Assembly (NCBI RefSeq): GCF_001667735.1
Contig: NZ_LZJN01000080.1
Coordinates: 1 to 64,000, forward strand
DNA: 64,000 nt
Reading direction: 5' to 3'
DNA from: Mycobacterium sp. E183
GTDB lineage: Bacteria; Actinomycetota; Actinomycetes; Mycobacteriales; Mycobacteriaceae
The notes under the pieces were generated by a model, which was not told the DNA's origin, made no database searches, and saw nothing but the letters and a program-made list of their open reading frames with translations. Below are positions 61,562 through 64,000 of this stretch, one piece after another (position 1 is the first letter of the stretch; each line of letters opens with the position of its first letter). Made by a program: the position numbers and the translations under genes.

Positions 61562-62001
61562 GCCGATTTCACCCTGCACTCGACGTCGGCGTCCGGATGG
61601 TCGTCCGACTGCTCGTCGCGGACCACACCATCCACCAGCATCCGGCAACTCACCTGACCACTGCGAACGTGAACCGAGATGCTTCCGGACGCCACCGAGA
61701 GCGTCGTGGTCTCCGTGTGCGACCACGGCAGGGCGGTGAAATCAACCTGGTGCGGATGACCGTCGATGTCGATGTAGACGAGCCTCCCCCCGTTGCCGGC
61801 GTTGCCGAACACCTCGTAGGTGATCCGTTTGAGATTGAACTGCTCGGGTGCCTGTGGACCGTTGACGGTGATGACCGGCTCCGGTTCGGAGAACTGGTGC
61901 ACCTTGTACATGCACAGCAGGCCCACCCCGACCGCGATGACGGTGACCAACGGCATCCAGCCTCGTTGCAAGACAGTCCTGCCGACTGAACGACGGCTCA
62001 C
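61558..62001 (-). CDS. MmpS-family accessory protein
   Basis: 147 residues from GTG at 62001, with AAAGG upstream. One N-terminal helix (WMPLVTVIAVGVGLLCMYKVHQF) then a periplasmic beta-sandwich: VNGPQAPEQFNLKRITYEVFG, PHQVDFTALPWSHTETTTL, SVHVRSGQVSCRMLVDGVV, VECRV with two Cys. It pairs with the MmpL transporter; the 4-base overlap confirms coupling. Confidence 0.94.
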   Translation of the reverse strand: MSRRSVGRTVLQRGWMPLVTVIAVGVGLLCMYKVHQFSEPEPVITVNGPQAPEQFNLKRITYEVFGNAGNGGRLVYIDIDGHPHQVDFTALPWSHTETTTLSVASGSISVHVRSGQVSCRMLVDGVVRDEQSDDHPDADVECRVKSA

Positions 62002-62177
62002 TCCATCACCTTTCGCGACCTCGTCCTACCCACCGCGTTCTCGCGTCCCCGCCCGTGGACCGCGGGACGGCCGCATATCAATCTGGTTGACATACGGCGA
62101 TAAAGAGATTACTACCTGCGGCACGGAACGCGAACTCGAGAGGTTGTGACTGACGCCTGCCAACGGGCCTGCGGCCC

Positions 62178-62612
62178 TCATGACGCGACGGATGCCGTGC
62201 GCAGACGCCTTTTCAGCCGGGCGCTGCTGAGCAGGCGAAGCGCGAGGTTCGATGAGGTGAGCATGGGTATCACCCCGAGGAATGTCCGCTCGGACGGAGT
62301 GGCCCCGTGCAGGTGGTAGAGGCTGCCGAACACGTAAAAGCAACCGAGCATGAACAACGCACCGGGGATGCACAGCGCCATGACCGAGGCGCGGTCGGAC
62401 ACGACCTGACGCGCATAATCCAGCTCTTCGGGCGACATCGGTTGCCGCTTGCGCAACTTGCGGACCACTTCTTTCGCGCTGCCGATTTCCTCGGCGATCG
62501 GCGGGGGCCTGCGCCGCTCCAGGCGTCGAACGTAGACGGCCGCGACGGAGGCCAGGGTGACGGCCAGTGCGAGGGAAACGACGGTGAGTAGTCCAAACAA
62601 GCCCAGAGTCAC
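62178..62612 (-). CDS. Conserved membrane protein upstream of mmpS
   Basis: 144 residues. A first helix (LGLFGLLTVVSLALAVTLASVAAVYV), a cytoplasmic charged segment (EEIGSAKEVVRKLRKRQPMSPEELDYARQVVSDR), then two helices (ALCIPGALFMLGCFYVFGSLY; TFLGVIPMLTSSNLALRLL). It is on the same strand as mmpS-mmpL, 176 bases upstream, and may belong to the transcript. No function known. Confidence 0.72.
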   Translation of the reverse strand: MTLGLFGLLTVVSLALAVTLASVAAVYVRRLERRRPPPIAEEIGSAKEVVRKLRKRQPMSPEELDYARQVVSDRASVMALCIPGALFMLGCFYVFGSLYHLHGATPSERTFLGVIPMLTSSNLALRLLSSARLKRRLRTASVAS

Positions 62613-62867
62613 TGCTCCGCTCCTTCGTGTGCCCGGGTATGTGAGCCGATGCCATCATGGGCTGCCGCGGCCGCCGCGTCGATCCTCGCGGCGACGGCTG
62701 CCGGCGGGGCGTCGCTTCCCACGCTCATTTTCATATCATGTGGATGATGCAGCCCGTCAAGCGGAACGCGGGCCGAGCGGGCTATCACTTGCCGGTTTCG
62801 CCGCGCAAAGGCCGCGGGTCACCCAATCTTTACATAGTGGGCATTATGCAGATTGGTGGCTGCGCGC
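62613..62867. promoter_or_regulatory. Intergenic region with two related ATGCAG-ending elements
   Basis: 255 bases between the minus-strand membrane gene and the MarR gene. ATGATGCAG (62744-62752) and ATTATGCAG (62843-62851) occur with imperfect dyads before them (TCAT-GTGG-ATGA and CATA-N8-TATG); a shorter ATGCAG is also found before the MarR start (63380-63385). These might be binding sites of the MarR protein at 62868. No gene seen. Confidence 0.35.
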
Positions 62868-63353
62868 TCACTTTGCCGCATCGGCGGGGTGCGGTGCCTC
62901 GGAGGCCGCGATGTCGAGTAGTTGACGCAGGATTGGCATGGCGACCTGCGCGGCCAGCCACAACGTCAGCGCATCCTCGGTGGAAAGCCCGGTCAGCAGC
63001 GCGGCCAGACGCTCCCTGCGGCGGTCCGTGCGCAGGTCCCAGAGCTCCCGGCCCGCGTCGCTGATGGCGACCAGGGCTGCCCGGCCATCCTCGGGATCGC
63101 TCAGCCGCTCGAGCAGTCCTTGGCGTTCCATCCGCTGGACCAGCTGGGTCATCGCCGGTTGGCTCGTATCCTCGGCCGCGGCGAGAGCCGTCAGCCGCAT
63201 GGGACCCTCCCGGTTGACCCTGTTGAGCACCAGCGTCGCGCTTGCGCTCAATTCCTTGCGGTTGGACAGCAAATACCGCCAGGTCAGATCGGTGCCCGTG
63301 TCGATCATCTCGGCGACGGCCTTGGCCATGTCGGCGACCGGTTGTCTTGCCAT
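62868..63353 (-). CDS. MarR-family regulator upstream of the mmpS/mmpL unit
   Basis: 161 residues. LSASATLVLNRVNREGPMRLTALAAAEDTSQPAMTQLVQRMERQGLLERLSDPEDGRAALVAISDAG with the wing loop DPEDGRA is a MarR winged helix. It faces the membrane gene and mmpS/mmpL on the same strand (255 bases away), so it may control them; M. tuberculosis Rv0678 is also a MarR-type regulator of an mmpS-mmpL operon (mmpS5-mmpL5) but is not closely similar. Ligand unknown. Confidence 0.92.
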   Translation of the reverse strand: MARQPVADMAKAVAEMIDTGTDLTWRYLLSNRKELSASATLVLNRVNREGPMRLTALAAAEDTSQPAMTQLVQRMERQGLLERLSDPEDGRAALVAISDAGRELWDLRTDRRRERLAALLTGLSTEDALTLWLAAQVAMPILRQLLDIAASEAPHPADAAK

Positions 63354-63521
63354 AATCGCCCGAATGTATCACCCATCGGATGCAGATCGGTCCAAAGCAA
63401 ACTCGCATCCACAGCAAACCGCGCGGATTACGCGTCGGCAGAGGCGAATCCCGCTGGCCCAGGCGGCCTCGGGTGAGCGTGATGCATCACACGGAAAATG
63501 CTTTGTGCACGCCGGGTCAGA

Positions 63522-63698
63522 TCACCGCTTCCGGGCGTTGACGACGTCGCGGATGATCAGCCCCACCACGACGGCCAGGCCGACGGGCACCAGAACCCGG
63601 AAGACGGCCGAGGCGTGCGAGTAGAGCAACGCGTACGCGATCACCCCGATCACCACCATGGCGAGCAGGATGCCCCGGTTGATCCCGTCCGTGCTCAT
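63522..63698 (-). CDS. Small membrane protein
   Basis: 58 residues from ATG at 63698. Two hydrophobic helices (ILLAMVVIGVIAYALLY; VLVPVGLAVVVGLIIRDVV) and a basic end (NARKR). It follows the Gly-rich protein gene, 21 bases after its stop and on the same strand, so it may be its partner. No family recognised. Confidence 0.6.
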   Translation of the reverse strand: MSTDGINRGILLAMVVIGVIAYALLYSHASAVFRVLVPVGLAVVVGLIIRDVVNARKR

Positions 63699-63719
63699 CC
63701 GCAAGACCCTACTTCTCGG

Positions 63720-64000
63720 TCAGAATCCGAAATCGCCGCCACCGGAATCCGAGCTGCCGCCGCCGAAATCGGAGCCGCCGCCCGAGTCCCATCCGCCGCC
63801 GAAATCCACGTCTCCGCCGCCGGAGTACGAGCTGTCGTTGCCCCCGAACCCGGAGTCGTAACCGCCTCCGAACCCGACGTCGCCTTGCTGGCTGTCGTAG
63901 CCGGCGCTTTGCCCGCCGTCGTAGTTCGCGTCCGCATACGCAGAGTCCCGGCCGGCCTCGAAGCCGCGGTCGTACCCGCCGCCCCAATGGTCGTCCAGCA
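63720..64000 (-). CDS. Glycine-rich C-terminus of a protein cut by the window edge
   Basis: The last 92 codons are present, in frame from the window edge to TGA at 63720. The sequence is Gly/Asp/Ser/Phe/Tyr-rich with FGGG repeats (GYDSGFGGNDSSYSGGGDVDFGGGWDSGGG) and ends SGGGDFGF. Such tails occur on TPM-domain and other surface or membrane proteins in actinobacteria. The start and any folded domain lie outside the window, so the function cannot be judged. Confidence 0.6.
   Translation of the reverse strand, partial: LDDHWGGGYDRGFEAGRDSAYADANYDGGQSAGYDSQQGDVGFGGGYDSGFGGNDSSYSGGGDVDFGGGWDSGGGSDFGGGSSDSGGGDFGF

Noticed and set aside
59936-61657. A 573-codon plus-strand frame opposite mmpL
   Set aside because: It is a shadow of the mmpL coding strand. 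The translation has Arg/Val/Asp patterns with no domain and no ribosome site.

Overview
This 64 kb window is high-GC chromosomal DNA of a mycobacterium, most likely a slow-growing non-tuberculous species. The evidence is two PPE proteins with the C-terminal SVP-type signature, an MmpS/MmpL pair, DUF732 secreted proteins, a DUF1906 Tat substrate, a 13E12-type DUF222/HNH gene, three luciferase-like (F420-type) oxidoreductases, and a tmRNA with the tag ADSHQRDYALAA. Gene orders match blocks of the M. tuberculosis chromosome (recalled, not searched), but the blocks are joined differently and carry extra genes. No species call is justified.

Layout. 1-7 kb: partial fadE24, hisN, a small membrane protein, two PPE genes and an Rv3134c-like universal stress protein (USP) with candidate DosR boxes. 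devR/devS do not follow it; a fragment resembling a truncated haemoglobin does. 5.7-16.5 kb: fprA, prfB, an MscS-type channel, a proline-rich membrane protein, ftsE-ftsX-smpB, a DMT transporter, a TPR-AAA+ ATPase paired with a TPR membrane protein, an Rv3099c-like protein and the tmRNA. 16.5-27.8 kb: an accessory stretch rich in exported proteins (mutarotase, C39-like protease, Tat amidase, CAP protein, serine hydrolase, M15 peptidase, small secreted proteins), plus a TB31.7-like USP, a methyltransferase and a glycosyltransferase. 27.8-40.7 kb: a K+ channel with two RCK regions, a glnA1-type glutamine synthetase outside its usual locus, a DMT permease, a PhyH dioxygenase, a phospholipase D-like protein, small membrane proteins, an LLM oxidoreductase, SelO, a hemerythrin with a SigF-like promoter, and a terminator-bounded alpha-helical protein.

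40.7-49.5 kb: a block like Rv3075c-Rv3068c (CitE-like lyase, frameshifted 13E12 protein, DUF488, LLM, an MbtK-like acyltransferase, two CrcB proteins, pgm), then an MFS transporter and tRNA-Ala(GGC). 49.5-57 kb: two MarR modules with visible operators, and a three-gene unit of a predicted diiron protein, ferredoxin and ferredoxin reductase. 57-64 kb: orphan HicB-like protein, SDR, mmpL/mmpS with a membrane protein and a MarR gene upstream, and the 3' end of a glycine-rich protein.

Best leads for new biology are the TPR-AAA+/TPR-membrane pair (12.8-15.1 kb), the diiron-ferredoxin-reductase unit (52.9-55.2 kb), the exported cell-wall cluster (16.5-23.5 kb), the F420 module with its MarR regulator (49.5-51.7 kb), and the second-locus glnA (29.9 kb). 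No insertion sequence, phage, integron or CRISPR array was seen. Functions come from motif recognition and remembered family features, not from database searches.
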